Origin: Methylomonas rhizoryzae
GTDB lineage: Bacteria; Pseudomonadota; Gammaproteobacteria; Methylococcales; Methylomonadaceae
Assembly: GCF_008632455.1 (NCBI RefSeq)
Contig: NZ_CP043929.1
Span: 2,728,001 to 2,792,000, forward strand
DNA length: 64,000 nucleotides
Direction: 5' to 3'
Positions 41,861 to 49,977 of this stretch are shown here, piece by piece. Positions within the stretch are counted from its first letter, which is position 1. Each line of letters opens with the position of its first letter. A program made the translations under genes and the position numbers. The notes beneath the pieces are model-generated. The model did not search any database, was not told the origin of the DNA, and was given only the letters and a program-made list of their open reading frames with translations.

Positions 41861-43017
41861 GTCCCGGCGGCGAATTAGAGATTCTGTTACGCCATCGCGG
41901 CGGAACAGCGCAGTCCGCGAAGATTAGCTCGACCCGTCCGCTGGCAGCGCGGGTGCTAATCGGCAAAACGCCGAACGAAGTATTGGCGCTGGTACCCATG
42001 CTGTTTTCGCTATGTGCCGATGCGCATAGCTACGCGGCTTTAATGGCGTGTTTAGCTGCATTGGACCAAGCGTACGACGAGGAAACCGATTTAGCACACG
42101 TACAGCTGCTATATGCCGAAACCTTGCGCGAACACGTCTGGCGTATCTTGCTCGACTGGCCTGTTATGCTCGATGAAGCGGCCGACAAATCCGCGCTGGC
42201 CGGTGTGCTGAACTGCAGCCGCCGTTTTAAATCGGCCTTATTCGTTGAAGCAGCGGCGTTTAGCTTGGATGCAAAGTCGTCGTTAAACTTCAGTGCCGCA
42301 GCACTGGTTGCGGACGAATTGGTTCATTTAATCGATGCCGCAGTATTCTCCGGCTGCATGACCGAGTTCGCGGCGTTGCAGTATGAAGAGGATATGCGGT
42401 CTTGGTTGGCGGGCAACAACAGTTGGGCAGGTCGAATCGTACAGCGCTTGTATCCCTGGGGCTGGCAAGCCGCCGGCTGCAACCCGATAGCAGCACTACC
42501 GAATTTGGACAGTTATGAACTGCTACAGCGACTGCGCGCGGACGATGCCGAAGCGTTTTGCCTTACGCCGACTTGGCAAGGAGTGTGCTTCGAGAATACA
42601 CCTTACAGTTTGCAGCAGTCACCGTTGCTGGCGGCATTGCGTGTTAACTACGGCAACGGTCTGCTCGCCCGCTTCGTCGCTTTGCTGCAAGAGGTAAGCC
42701 TGTTTTGTGCTCACTTACGCACAACTGAATCCAATGTGCTTTTGACCGATAGCGTGGGTGACGGCGACGCCGGCTTGGCGCAGGTACAGGCGGCTCGCGG
42801 CGTATTAATTCACGCGCTGGAACTGCGCGATGAGCGGGTGTACGATTACCGCATCGTGGCGCCGACCGAGTGGAATTTTCATCCGCAAGGTGTCGCGGCG
42901 CGCGGTTTAGCCAACTTACGAGCGAAGGACAATGAGGAGCTACGCCGGCAAGCGCAATGGTGGATACAAGCGATAGATCCCTGCGTGCCGTATCGGTTAA
43001 CTTTGGAGGAAATCTAG
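41857..43017 (+). CDS. hupK: HupK, large-subunit-like maturation protein
   Basis: 386 residues that resemble a degenerate hydrogenase large subunit: overall order of helices is kept, the N-terminal CxxC nickel motif is lost (LFSLCADAHSYAAL stands in its place), and a C-terminal DPCVPYRL keeps one of the DPC residues. HupK is thought to act as a scaffold for NiFe cofactor handling. It is followed by hypA after 56 bases. Confidence 0.85.
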   Translation: MSPGGELEILLRHRGGTAQSAKISSTRPLAARVLIGKTPNEVLALVPMLFSLCADAHSYAALMACLAALDQAYDEETDLAHVQLLYAETLREHVWRILLDWPVMLDEAADKSALAGVLNCSRRFKSALFVEAAAFSLDAKSSLNFSAAALVADELVHLIDAAVFSGCMTEFAALQYEEDMRSWLAGNNSWAGRIVQRLYPWGWQAAGCNPIAALPNLDSYELLQRLRADDAEAFCLTPTWQGVCFENTPYSLQQSPLLAALRVNYGNGLLARFVALLQEVSLFCAHLRTTESNVLLTDSVGDGDAGLAQVQAARGVLIHALELRDERVYDYRIVAPTEWNFHPQGVAARGLANLRAKDNEELRRQAQWWIQAIDPCVPYRLTLEEI

Positions 43018-43073
43018 CATGCGCCCAATAGCCGCTATTTAACTGTTCTAACCAACCTGACGCGATAACCACC

Positions 43074-43415
43074 ATGCACGAAATGTCGCTCTGCGAAAGT
43101 ATTTTACAAACCCTGGAGCAGCAGGCGCCGCTACAAAACTATGCCAAGGTAAAGACAGTCTGGCTGGAAATTGGCGCTTTGGCCGGGGTGGAAATCGAAG
43201 CGTTAAAGTTCAGCTTCGATCTAGTGGTAAAAGGCTCTCTGGCCGACGCGGCCAAACTGGAAATTATCGAAATACCGGGTGAAGCCTGGTGTATGCCGTG
43301 CGGGCGCAACGTGCCGGTCCGGCAGTTATACGACGAATGCCCGCTATGTGGCAGTCATCAGATTCAAGTGAGCGGCGGCGATCAAATGCGGATTAAAGAA
43401 TTGGAGGTAGAGTAA
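43074..43415 (+). CDS. hypA: Hydrogenase nickel insertion protein HypA
   Basis: 113 residues. MHEMSLCESI has the N-terminal nickel-binding MHE; the zinc site is made by CMPCGR and CPLCGS. Delivers nickel with HypB to the large subunit. Confidence 0.97.
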   Translation: MHEMSLCESILQTLEQQAPLQNYAKVKTVWLEIGALAGVEIEALKFSFDLVVKGSLADAAKLEIIEIPGEAWCMPCGRNVPVRQLYDECPLCGSHQIQVSGGDQMRIKELEVE

Positions 43416-44269
43416 TGTGCGGCGTCTGCGGCTGCGGCGAGGGCCTGAACCACTCGCATGAACACGATCACGATCATCAACATGGCGACGTGCACGAACA
43501 CCACCATGTGCGTGCCCACAGCCATAGCCAGCACCACCATCACCACGAACACAACCACAGCCATGGTCCGGCACACGCGCATGCGCCCGGCTTGACCCCG
43601 GCACGGATGGTGCAGATCGAACAGGATATTTTGTCCGCCAATAACCGTTATGCCGGCGACAACCGGCGCTATTTCGGCGAGCGCGGTATCTTGGCGTTAA
43701 ATCTGGTGTCCAGTCCGGGCTCCGGCAAAACCACTTTGCTGACTGAAACCGTGCTGCGTTTGAAAGACCAGATAGCGATGGCGGTAATCGAAGGCGACCA
43801 GCAAACAGCCCGCGACGCCGACCGCATCCGCGCTACCGGCGTGCCGGCCGTGCAGATCAACACCGGCAAAGGCTGCCACCTGGACGCACACCGGGTCGGT
43901 CATGCCCTGGAAAGTCTGAATCTGCCGGAAAAAAGCCTGCTGTTCATCGAAAACGTCGGCAATCTGGTTTGTCCGTCCGCCTTCGATTTGGGCGAAGCCC
44001 ACAAGGTGGTGATTCTGTCGGTCACCGAGGGCGAGGATAAACCGATCAAATATCCGGACATGTTTCATGCCGCCGATTTGATGATTTTGAATAAAACCGA
44101 CCTGCTGCCGCATCTGGATTTCGACGTGGCACAATGCATCCGCTACGCCAAACAGGTCAACCCGAAAATCCGCGTGTTGCAGCTTTCTGCCAAAACCGGC
44201 GAGGGCATGGACAATTGGCTGCAATGGCTGCGGGCGGAGTTGGCGTTGCAGGGGATTGGCTATGCCTGA
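43415..44269 (+). CDS. hypB: Hydrogenase nickel incorporation GTPase HypB
   Basis: 284 residues. A CxxCGC start (MCGVCGCGE) and a long histidine-rich region (about residues 9-60, more than 20 His) store nickel; the GTPase domain has P-loop SSPGSGKTTLL, and NKTDLLP for guanine specificity. Start overlaps the hypA stop (TAATG). Confidence 0.97.
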   Translation: MCGVCGCGEGLNHSHEHDHDHQHGDVHEHHHVRAHSHSQHHHHHEHNHSHGPAHAHAPGLTPARMVQIEQDILSANNRYAGDNRRYFGERGILALNLVSSPGSGKTTLLTETVLRLKDQIAMAVIEGDQQTARDADRIRATGVPAVQINTGKGCHLDAHRVGHALESLNLPEKSLLFIENVGNLVCPSAFDLGEAHKVVILSVTEGEDKPIKYPDMFHAADLMILNKTDLLPHLDFDVAQCIRYAKQVNPKIRVLQLSAKTGEGMDNWLQWLRAELALQGIGYA

Positions 44270-44331
44270 CGCCTGCATTTCAAACTCGAAAGATAGGGTA
44301 TAGTGGCTTTGAGCAGAGTAGGAGTATCGCC

Positions 44332-44535
44332 ATGACCATAGCCGAAATCAAATCGCTCCCCGTCAGCGAACGCATGTTGTTAATGGAGGAAATCTGGGAC
44401 AGTCTTTGCCGAGAGCCGGAGCCGATCGCCTCGCCGCAATGGCACCAAGAGGTGCTCAACGGCAGAATGGAGCGCCTCGCCTCGCATCAAGCCAAATTGC
44501 TGACGTTGCAGGAGTTGAAAGACCGCAATCGATGA
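44332..44535 (+). CDS. Addiction module antitoxin (Unstab_antitox type)
   Basis: 67 residues: MTIAEIKSLPVSERMLLMEE, EEIWDSLCREPEPIASPQWH and a C-terminal tail fit the short antitoxins that pair with ParE/RelE-like toxins. The ribosome site (AGGAG) is present. Overlaps the toxin gene by four bases (ATGA). It sits within the hyp genes, 62 bases after hypB. Confidence 0.82.
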   Translation: MTIAEIKSLPVSERMLLMEEIWDSLCREPEPIASPQWHQEVLNGRMERLASHQAKLLTLQELKDRNR

Positions 44536-44843
44536 TCGCTAAAGAATTGCTGTTTTTAGAAAAAGTGGCCGCCGATTTACAAACGGGCAAACGGTTTTAC
44601 GACGCCAGCCAACCTGGAGTCGGTGGATACTTTTTTGACAGCCTGATTGCCGATATTGAATCCCTGCACTTATACGCCGGCATACATGAAAAGCAATTCG
44701 GTTTATTCCGCATGCTGGCCAAACGCTTTCCTTATGCGATTTATTACGACGTTACCGATTCGGCGATTATCGTCGTTGCGGTGCTCGATTTACGGCGTAA
44801 TCCGATCCGGATCGCAAGCCGGTTAAATAGTCCAACGTCTTGA
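44532..44843 (+). CDS. ParE/RelE-superfamily toxin
   Basis: 103 residues with the compact fold of ParE/RelE toxins: an N-terminal helical hairpin, FPYAIYYDVTDSAIIVVAVL as the conserved central strands, and DLRRNPIRIASRL at the C-terminus. Such toxins poison gyrase or cut mRNA on the ribosome; which one cannot be told. Forms a functional-looking pair with the preceding antitoxin. Confidence 0.83.
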   Translation: MIAKELLFLEKVAADLQTGKRFYDASQPGVGGYFFDSLIADIESLHLYAGIHEKQFGLFRMLAKRFPYAIYYDVTDSAIIVVAVLDLRRNPIRIASRLNSPTS

Positions 44844-44867
44844 CTTTATTATCACGAGATTTTGCTG

Positions 44868-45095
44868 ATGTGCCTTGCTCTCCCTGCCCAAATTGTTGAA
44901 ATAGCACCCGCCGGCGACATGGCCACCGCATCGGTGGACGGCGTTAAGGTCGAGGTGTCGCTGGCATTGGTGGAAGACATCAAAGTAGGTGATTATGTAT
45001 TGGTCCATGTCGGTTACGCCCTGAACAAAATCGACGAAGACGAAGCCTTGAAGACCCTGGCTTTGTTTGCCGAAGCCGGTTTGATTGCCTCATGA
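44868..45095 (+). CDS. hypC: Hydrogenase assembly chaperone HypC
   Basis: 75 residues starting MCLALPAQIVEI with the essential Cys2 that carries iron together with HypD. An in-frame ATG two codons earlier (44862) would bury the cysteine, so 44868 is the start. Last four bases overlap hypD. Confidence 0.95.
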   Translation: MCLALPAQIVEIAPAGDMATASVDGVKVEVSLALVEDIKVGDYVLVHVGYALNKIDEDEALKTLALFAEAGLIAS

Positions 45096-46240
45096 AATAC
45101 ATCGACGAATTCCGCCAGCGCGACGTTGCCCAACAACTGGCCGGCGCGATTGCCCAAACTGTCGATCCTGCCCGCCATTATCGGCTGATGGAGTTTTGCG
45201 GCGGCCATACCCATGCCATTTTCCGTTACGGCGTGCAGGATCTGATGCCGGCCAACGTCGAATTCATCCATGGCCCCGGTTGCCCGGTGTGCGTGCTGCC
45301 GACCGGACGGATCGACAACGCCATCCAACTGGTGCGCGAGCACGAGGTGATTTTATGCACCTACGCCGATCTGATGCGGGTTCCGGCCAGCGAGCGGCAA
45401 AGTCTGATCAAAGCCAAGGCGGCCGGCGGCGACATCCGCATGGTTTACTCGACTCAAGATGCGCTGAATATCGCCCGCGACAACCCCGACCGCCAAGTGG
45501 TGTTTTTCGCCATCGGTTTCGAAACTACAACACCGCCCACCGCCGTTGCCGTCAAGCAAGCGCAGGCCGAAGGATTGAAAAATTTCAGCGTATTCTGCAA
45601 CCACGTACTGACCCCGGCAGCGATGCAAGCCATCTTGAACGCTCCGGAACCGGTGCAGATCGACGGCTTTCTCGGCCCGTCCCACGTCAGTAGCGTAATC
45701 GGTAGCCGGCCCTACGAAACCTTCGCCGAGCAGTACGCCAAACCCATCGTCATCGCCGGCTTCGAACCGCTGGACGTGATGCAATCGGCACTGATGCTGA
45801 TCCGCCAACTCAATGCTGGCCGGCGTCAGGTCGAAAACGAATACAGCCGCGCCGTCACCCGCGACGGCAACAGCAAAGCCCAGGCGCTGGTCGCTGAAGT
45901 ATTGGAATTGCGCCCGCAGTTCGAGTGGCGCGGCCTGGGACTGATTCCCGACAGCGCGTTACGCATCAAACCGCAGTACGCCGAATTCGACGCCGAACGC
46001 CGTTTCGCGATGCCGGCGATTAAAGCCAGCGACGTCAAAGGCTGCGAATGCCCGGCCATTTTGCGCGGCGCCAAAAAGCCGCAGGATTGCAAATTATTGG
46101 GAACCGTCTGCACCCCGGAAAACCCGATGGGCTCGTGCATGGTGTCGTCGGAAGGCGCTTGCGCGGCGTATTGGAGCTATGGCCGGGTCAGAAATCACTC
46201 AGCAGGTAAATCGCCAAACGGATTAGCGCTAAGCAACTGA
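45092..46240 (+). CDS. hypD: Hydrogenase maturation protein HypD, with an altered C-terminus
   Basis: 382 residues. MEFCGGHTHAIFRYG, GPGCPVCVLPTG and the C-terminal cysteines (KGCECPAILRG, KLLGTVCTPENPMGSCMVSS) bind the [4Fe-4S] cluster and the iron fragment during Fe(CN)2CO assembly with HypC. Homology appears to end at about residue 367 (ACAAYWSYGR); the last 15 or so residues (VRNHSAGKSPNGLALSN) are antisense to the 3' end of a decayed VapC gene, so the original stop was probably lost. Confidence 0.94.
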   Translation: MKYIDEFRQRDVAQQLAGAIAQTVDPARHYRLMEFCGGHTHAIFRYGVQDLMPANVEFIHGPGCPVCVLPTGRIDNAIQLVREHEVILCTYADLMRVPASERQSLIKAKAAGGDIRMVYSTQDALNIARDNPDRQVVFFAIGFETTTPPTAVAVKQAQAEGLKNFSVFCNHVLTPAAMQAILNAPEPVQIDGFLGPSHVSSVIGSRPYETFAEQYAKPIVIAGFEPLDVMQSALMLIRQLNAGRRQVENEYSRAVTRDGNSKAQALVAEVLELRPQFEWRGLGLIPDSALRIKPQYAEFDAERRFAMPAIKASDVKGCECPAILRGAKKPQDCKLLGTVCTPENPMGSCMVSSEGACAAYWSYGRVRNHSAGKSPNGLALSN

Positions 46241-46350
46241 TGATTGATGACTTGACCGTGCTGCAGGTCTTCCGAATATAAGCGGTCACAATCGGCCGCC
46301 AACCCGGCGCCGACGATCAGCCTGCGTACCAGGAAAAACCGTCAAGCCGC
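46195..46350 (-). pseudogene. VapC-type PIN-domain toxin remnant
   Basis: The minus strand reads GFSWY (46340-46326), then after a one-base deletion LIVGAGLAADCDRLYSEDLQ and HGQVINHQLLSANPF, ending at TGA 46197-46195. Intact PIN toxins have FSWYDALIVAAALxAGCDxL and LYSEDLQHGQVI in this place, carrying the last acidic residues of the nuclease site. Only the C-terminal third survives; no VapB was seen. Its 3' end overlaps the last codons of hypD. Confidence 0.75.
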
Positions 46351-46378
46351 AGCAGTTTAACCGTATCCGGAGAAATTT

Positions 46379-47095
46379 ATGAAACTCGATCGTTCAATAA
46401 TATGGTTGTGTTTGTCGCTGGGATCCGTCGCACATGCGTCCCCGGTTTCGTTGGCCTTCGACAGTTTACCGAGCGCCCAAGGCTGGGAATACTTCGGAAC
46501 CTGGGGTGAGCAAGGTCAATACCTGCAACCGGAAACGGAAGTTTTTCAGACACAAAACGATACGTTAACTCAAACAAGCTCGGTAAACGAAGGCGCCCGC
46601 TATTTTTACCGTTGGACCTTCGATCAAGCCTATTCGCACGGCTTCGAAATCGACATCCGCGCCAGAGTAGTCGATTTCGACCCGCAATCCGACAGGACGG
46701 GCTTCCAATTTCAACTAAGCTCGCAACCACTGGGCTCGGTGCTCTCGCTATTTTTATACGACGCCTATCTGGATTGGTTTTACGTGTCGCAATCGGGAAC
46801 GGTCAACAGCGTCGTTTACGACAATAGTCAATTTCACGACTATCGATTCCGCGTGACCGATGCCGGGTGGTTACAATTTACAGTGGATGGGCAATTGATC
46901 GCGACACAAAGCATAGCCCCCGGTGCGTTTGTGCCTTATCAAATTTATTTCGGCAATCTGACGGGTGATAACAGTGCCAACGTCGAAATTGCCCGCTTGA
47001 GCGTTAAACCCGTGCCTGTGCCTGCCGGCCTAGGTTTGCTTATGATCGGGCTTGGCTGCATGATCAGCTTCAGTAAAAAACCTGGGGGATCTTAG
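46379..47095 (+). CDS. Secreted protein with VPxPA/PEP-CTERM-like sorting tail
   Basis: 238 residues: signal peptide (MKLDRSIIWLCLSLGSVAHA), a beta-sandwich-like body that resembles lectin/glucanase-type domains, and a tail VPVPAGLGLLMIGLGCM followed by SFSKKPG. The motif, one membrane segment and basic end form the tripartite PEP-CTERM layout (VPxPA variant) recognised by exosortase. It would be exported and processed at the cell surface. The ribosome site CCGGAG is clear. It lies directly after the hyp genes but has no link with hydrogenase. Confidence 0.78.
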   Translation: MKLDRSIIWLCLSLGSVAHASPVSLAFDSLPSAQGWEYFGTWGEQGQYLQPETEVFQTQNDTLTQTSSVNEGARYFYRWTFDQAYSHGFEIDIRARVVDFDPQSDRTGFQFQLSSQPLGSVLSLFLYDAYLDWFYVSQSGTVNSVVYDNSQFHDYRFRVTDAGWLQFTVDGQLIATQSIAPGAFVPYQIYFGNLTGDNSANVEIARLSVKPVPVPAGLGLLMIGLGCMISFSKKPGGS

Positions 47096-47155
47096 GCTGT
47101 GAAGGCTTGATAAAGCCGTGGCAATCAGCTGCCGGCTAGGCTCCCCTATGACCGG

Positions 47156-48436
47156 TCACGACATCAAATACGTCGATTCCGGCTCCTGCGCGGCCTCCAA
47201 AATTTGTTCCATACTGACTTTGTCGTAACCGCCCGATAACAGCACGATGAACCGCTCGCGCAACATCGGACTGTTCCGCGAGCGCACAATAATGTTATTG
47301 GCATCCTGCTGTTCCAAAATTCGGTACCAGTTGTAAATCATTTTAAAGATGCGTTCCATCGGCTCGCGAATGCGCTGTTCGTAACGCTGCAAGCGGGCGG
47401 CGCCGAAATCGCCGCCCGCCGCTACCCCCTCCAAGATGGTTTCCGCAGCGTATACTCCGCTACGCATCGCCAACGTAACGCCGGCGGAAAATACCGGGTC
47501 GACGAACATCGACGCGTCGCCGACCAATACGAAACCATCGCCGTGAAAGCGTTCAGTGGTATAACCGATAGCCGAAATCGTCTTGACGTCCATCGCCTGC
47601 TCGGCGTGCTCCAGCCATAGACGTATGCAATCGCAGCCGTCTATCGCCGCGCGAAGACGTTGTTGCGCAGTTTCCCCCAAGCGTTTGGCATATCTCGCAT
47701 CCAACACCGCACCGACGCTGACCACGTTGTTGCGTAGCGGAATATACCAAAGCCAGCCGCCGTCTATGCTATGAATATCGGTCGTTACCGAACCTTCCAT
47801 GACTGCGCCGAAGCTGACGAAATCGTGCGGATTGCGGCGAAAACCGCCGTTGAAATGGGCGAAATGGCTGATCTTGTTTAACTCCGGCAACGGCCGCCGC
47901 CAGCCGAACCTGCGCGCGATCAAGGATTCCCGCCCCGACGCGTCAATCACGACCGGCGCATGGATCGGCCGTGCTTCGCCCCCTATCGGCCCGGCGGTCA
48001 CGCCTATCGCCGCGTCGCCGTCGAACAGCACTTGCGTTACCGACCATTCGCGCCGCACCTCGACACCGCACGATGCGGCGTGTTCCAAAAGTATTTGGTC
48101 GTAACGAGCGCGTTCGACATGGTAGGTATAAGGCCGTTCGAAATAGTCCGGATACTCGGCAGTTAACAACAGCACCTCAGGCTTTTGATTGAACATGCCG
48201 AAGTGAATACCCTGCTTAACCGTAAAGCCTTCGGCTTCTATTTTTTCGGTAACTCCCAACCGGCGCCAAATTTCCCAAGCGGCCGGCAGCATCGATTCAC
48301 CGATTTGAAAGCGTGGAAAGCGCTCGCGTTCGAACAGCACCACCCGTAAACCGGCCTGAGCCAGCAAAATTGCCGCACTACTGCCGGCCGGACCGCCGCC
48401 TATCACTACGGCGTTGAAATATTCGCCTGATGTCAT
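47156..48436 (-). CDS. FAD-dependent oxidoreductase of the flavin halogenase / geranylgeranyl reductase group
   Basis: 426 residues. The N-terminal FAD site is VIGGGPAGSSAA (GxGxxG, about 10-21) and the second FAD motif is GDASMFVDPVFSAGV. GGWLWYIPLRN contains WxWxIP, a motif of flavin-dependent halogenases, where it keeps the monooxygenase reaction out. The lysine of tryptophan halogenases was not identified, so the activity may be different. It stands alone; ATG at 48436 has GGGAGAA upstream and is better than a start 14 codons earlier. Confidence 0.8.
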   Translation of the reverse strand: MTSGEYFNAVVIGGGPAGSSAAILLAQAGLRVVLFERERFPRFQIGESMLPAAWEIWRRLGVTEKIEAEGFTVKQGIHFGMFNQKPEVLLLTAEYPDYFERPYTYHVERARYDQILLEHAASCGVEVRREWSVTQVLFDGDAAIGVTAGPIGGEARPIHAPVVIDASGRESLIARRFGWRRPLPELNKISHFAHFNGGFRRNPHDFVSFGAVMEGSVTTDIHSIDGGWLWYIPLRNNVVSVGAVLDARYAKRLGETAQQRLRAAIDGCDCIRLWLEHAEQAMDVKTISAIGYTTERFHGDGFVLVGDASMFVDPVFSAGVTLAMRSGVYAAETILEGVAAGGDFGAARLQRYEQRIREPMERIFKMIYNWYRILEQQDANNIIVRSRNSPMLRERFIVLLSGGYDKVSMEQILEAAQEPESTYLMS

Positions 48437-48599
48437 CGGATTTCTCCCTGATTGGTGATACCGCCATCGGTAACACAAACGCCTCTACAAAATAACACGC
48501 CAGCAGTCGGCTTGTGCGAGCGAATAAACCGCGGCCATAGCTGCGGCCAATCCATGTTTGTCATAATGCTCGGTTTCACAATGCCGATCACTATCCGTC

Positions 48600-49799
48600 A
48601 TGTCCACCAGCGAAATTTTCCTGATTGCAATCTCCAGCATTTATACCCTGCCTTACCTGATTTGGCGCATCGCCAGAACCGACTACTTCGCCCCTTTGGT
48701 GGTGGTGCAAATCGGTACCGGCATCTTGTTGGGGCCGGGGGTGCTCGGCGCGGTTTATCCGGAATACTACAGCTTTGTTTTCAATCCTTCGGTGCTGCAA
48801 GCCTTGAACGGGATCGCCTGGTGGGCGGTGATGCTGTTTGTTTGGGTGGCCGGCATCGAACTGGATTTGGGCAAAGCCTGGGAATACCGCTTGGAGAGCT
48901 CGGTGACTGCGGGCTTGGCCCTAGGAGTTCCTCTGCTATTCGGATGCGCGGCAGCCATGCTCATCCAGTTTTATCCGGGCTGGATAGGCGAACGCGCCAT
49001 GAATTGGCAGTTTATTTTAGGCATAGGTATGTCCTGTGCCGTCACCGCATTGCCGATATTGATTTTGCTGCTGGATAAACTGCGGATCTTGCGCCACCCC
49101 CTCGGCCAGCGCATCCTGCGGTACGCCAGTTTAGACGATATTGCAATCTGGGCCATATTGTCGATCATCCTGCTGGACTGGACCCGAATCGGCAAGCAAC
49201 TGACTTTTCTAGTGCTATTTCCTCTCTTCGCTTATGGCGTGCGCCGCTTGATGGCTTGGCTGCCGGAACGCGACCGCTGGTATCTCGGCATCATCAGTCT
49301 GGCTTTTTTCGGCCTGGGCGCGGATTGGGCGGGCTTGCATTTTATGGTTGGCGCCTTTTTGGCCGGCGCCATTCTGGACAGCGCCTGGTTCGAACACGGC
49401 CGGATGGACCAATTACGCCAAAATTTGTTGCTGACGGTAATGCCGGTGTTCTTTCTCAGTACCGGGCTAAAAACTCACTGGTCGTCCGGCGGGCTCGAAG
49501 TGCTTATCGCCGCCGGCGTCCTGCTGATTGCGTCCGTCAGCGGCAAATTACTGGGCCTTAGACTGGCCGGAAAACTGTTGAACTGGCAACCGGGCGAAGC
49601 GTCCATCATCGGCTGGCTATTGCAAACCAAGGCTTTGATCATGATTATTTTCGCCAACGTGCTGTTGGACAAACAAATCATCACCGGCCAAACCTTTACC
49701 GCCTTGCTAGTGATGGCTCTACTTAGCACCATGTTGACCGTACCGGCAGTCGCGCCCAAGCTGGCCCGCCTGCAAGGCCGTAAGAATACCCCGGAATAA
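48600..49799 (+). CDS. Cation:proton antiporter (CPA2-like)
   Basis: 399 residues with about eleven to thirteen membrane segments of the Na+/H+ exchanger fold; LGPGVLGAVYP near the N-terminus, SLDDIAIWAILSII (paired acidic residues of the ion site) and FLAGAILDSAWFEHG are recognisable. No cytoplasmic TrkA-N domain, so it is a short antiporter. Divergent from the halogenase-like gene with about 160 bases between. Confidence 0.85.
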   Translation: MSTSEIFLIAISSIYTLPYLIWRIARTDYFAPLVVVQIGTGILLGPGVLGAVYPEYYSFVFNPSVLQALNGIAWWAVMLFVWVAGIELDLGKAWEYRLESSVTAGLALGVPLLFGCAAAMLIQFYPGWIGERAMNWQFILGIGMSCAVTALPILILLLDKLRILRHPLGQRILRYASLDDIAIWAILSIILLDWTRIGKQLTFLVLFPLFAYGVRRLMAWLPERDRWYLGIISLAFFGLGADWAGLHFMVGAFLAGAILDSAWFEHGRMDQLRQNLLLTVMPVFFLSTGLKTHWSSGGLEVLIAAGVLLIASVSGKLLGLRLAGKLLNWQPGEASIIGWLLQTKALIMIIFANVLLDKQIITGQTFTALLVMALLSTMLTVPAVAPKLARLQGRKNTPE

Positions 49800-49977
49800 C
49801 CCGGGACTTAACGGTTATGCCGTCTTTAGTCTATGGGATTTTTATTGGCCGGGGACGGCCTCGTGATTACCGATCAAACCCATTTAGCCGCGCCAGCCGA
49901 ATCCGATGAACTGGCGCCGCCTTTGGGCTGTGGTATAAACCGGCAGTTTACCTAACCCGCTTCTTACACGGGACCGA

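Noticed and set aside
49832..49954. 40-codon frame beginning MGFLLAGDGLVITDQ
   Set aside because: No ribosome site and no known family; too short to support.
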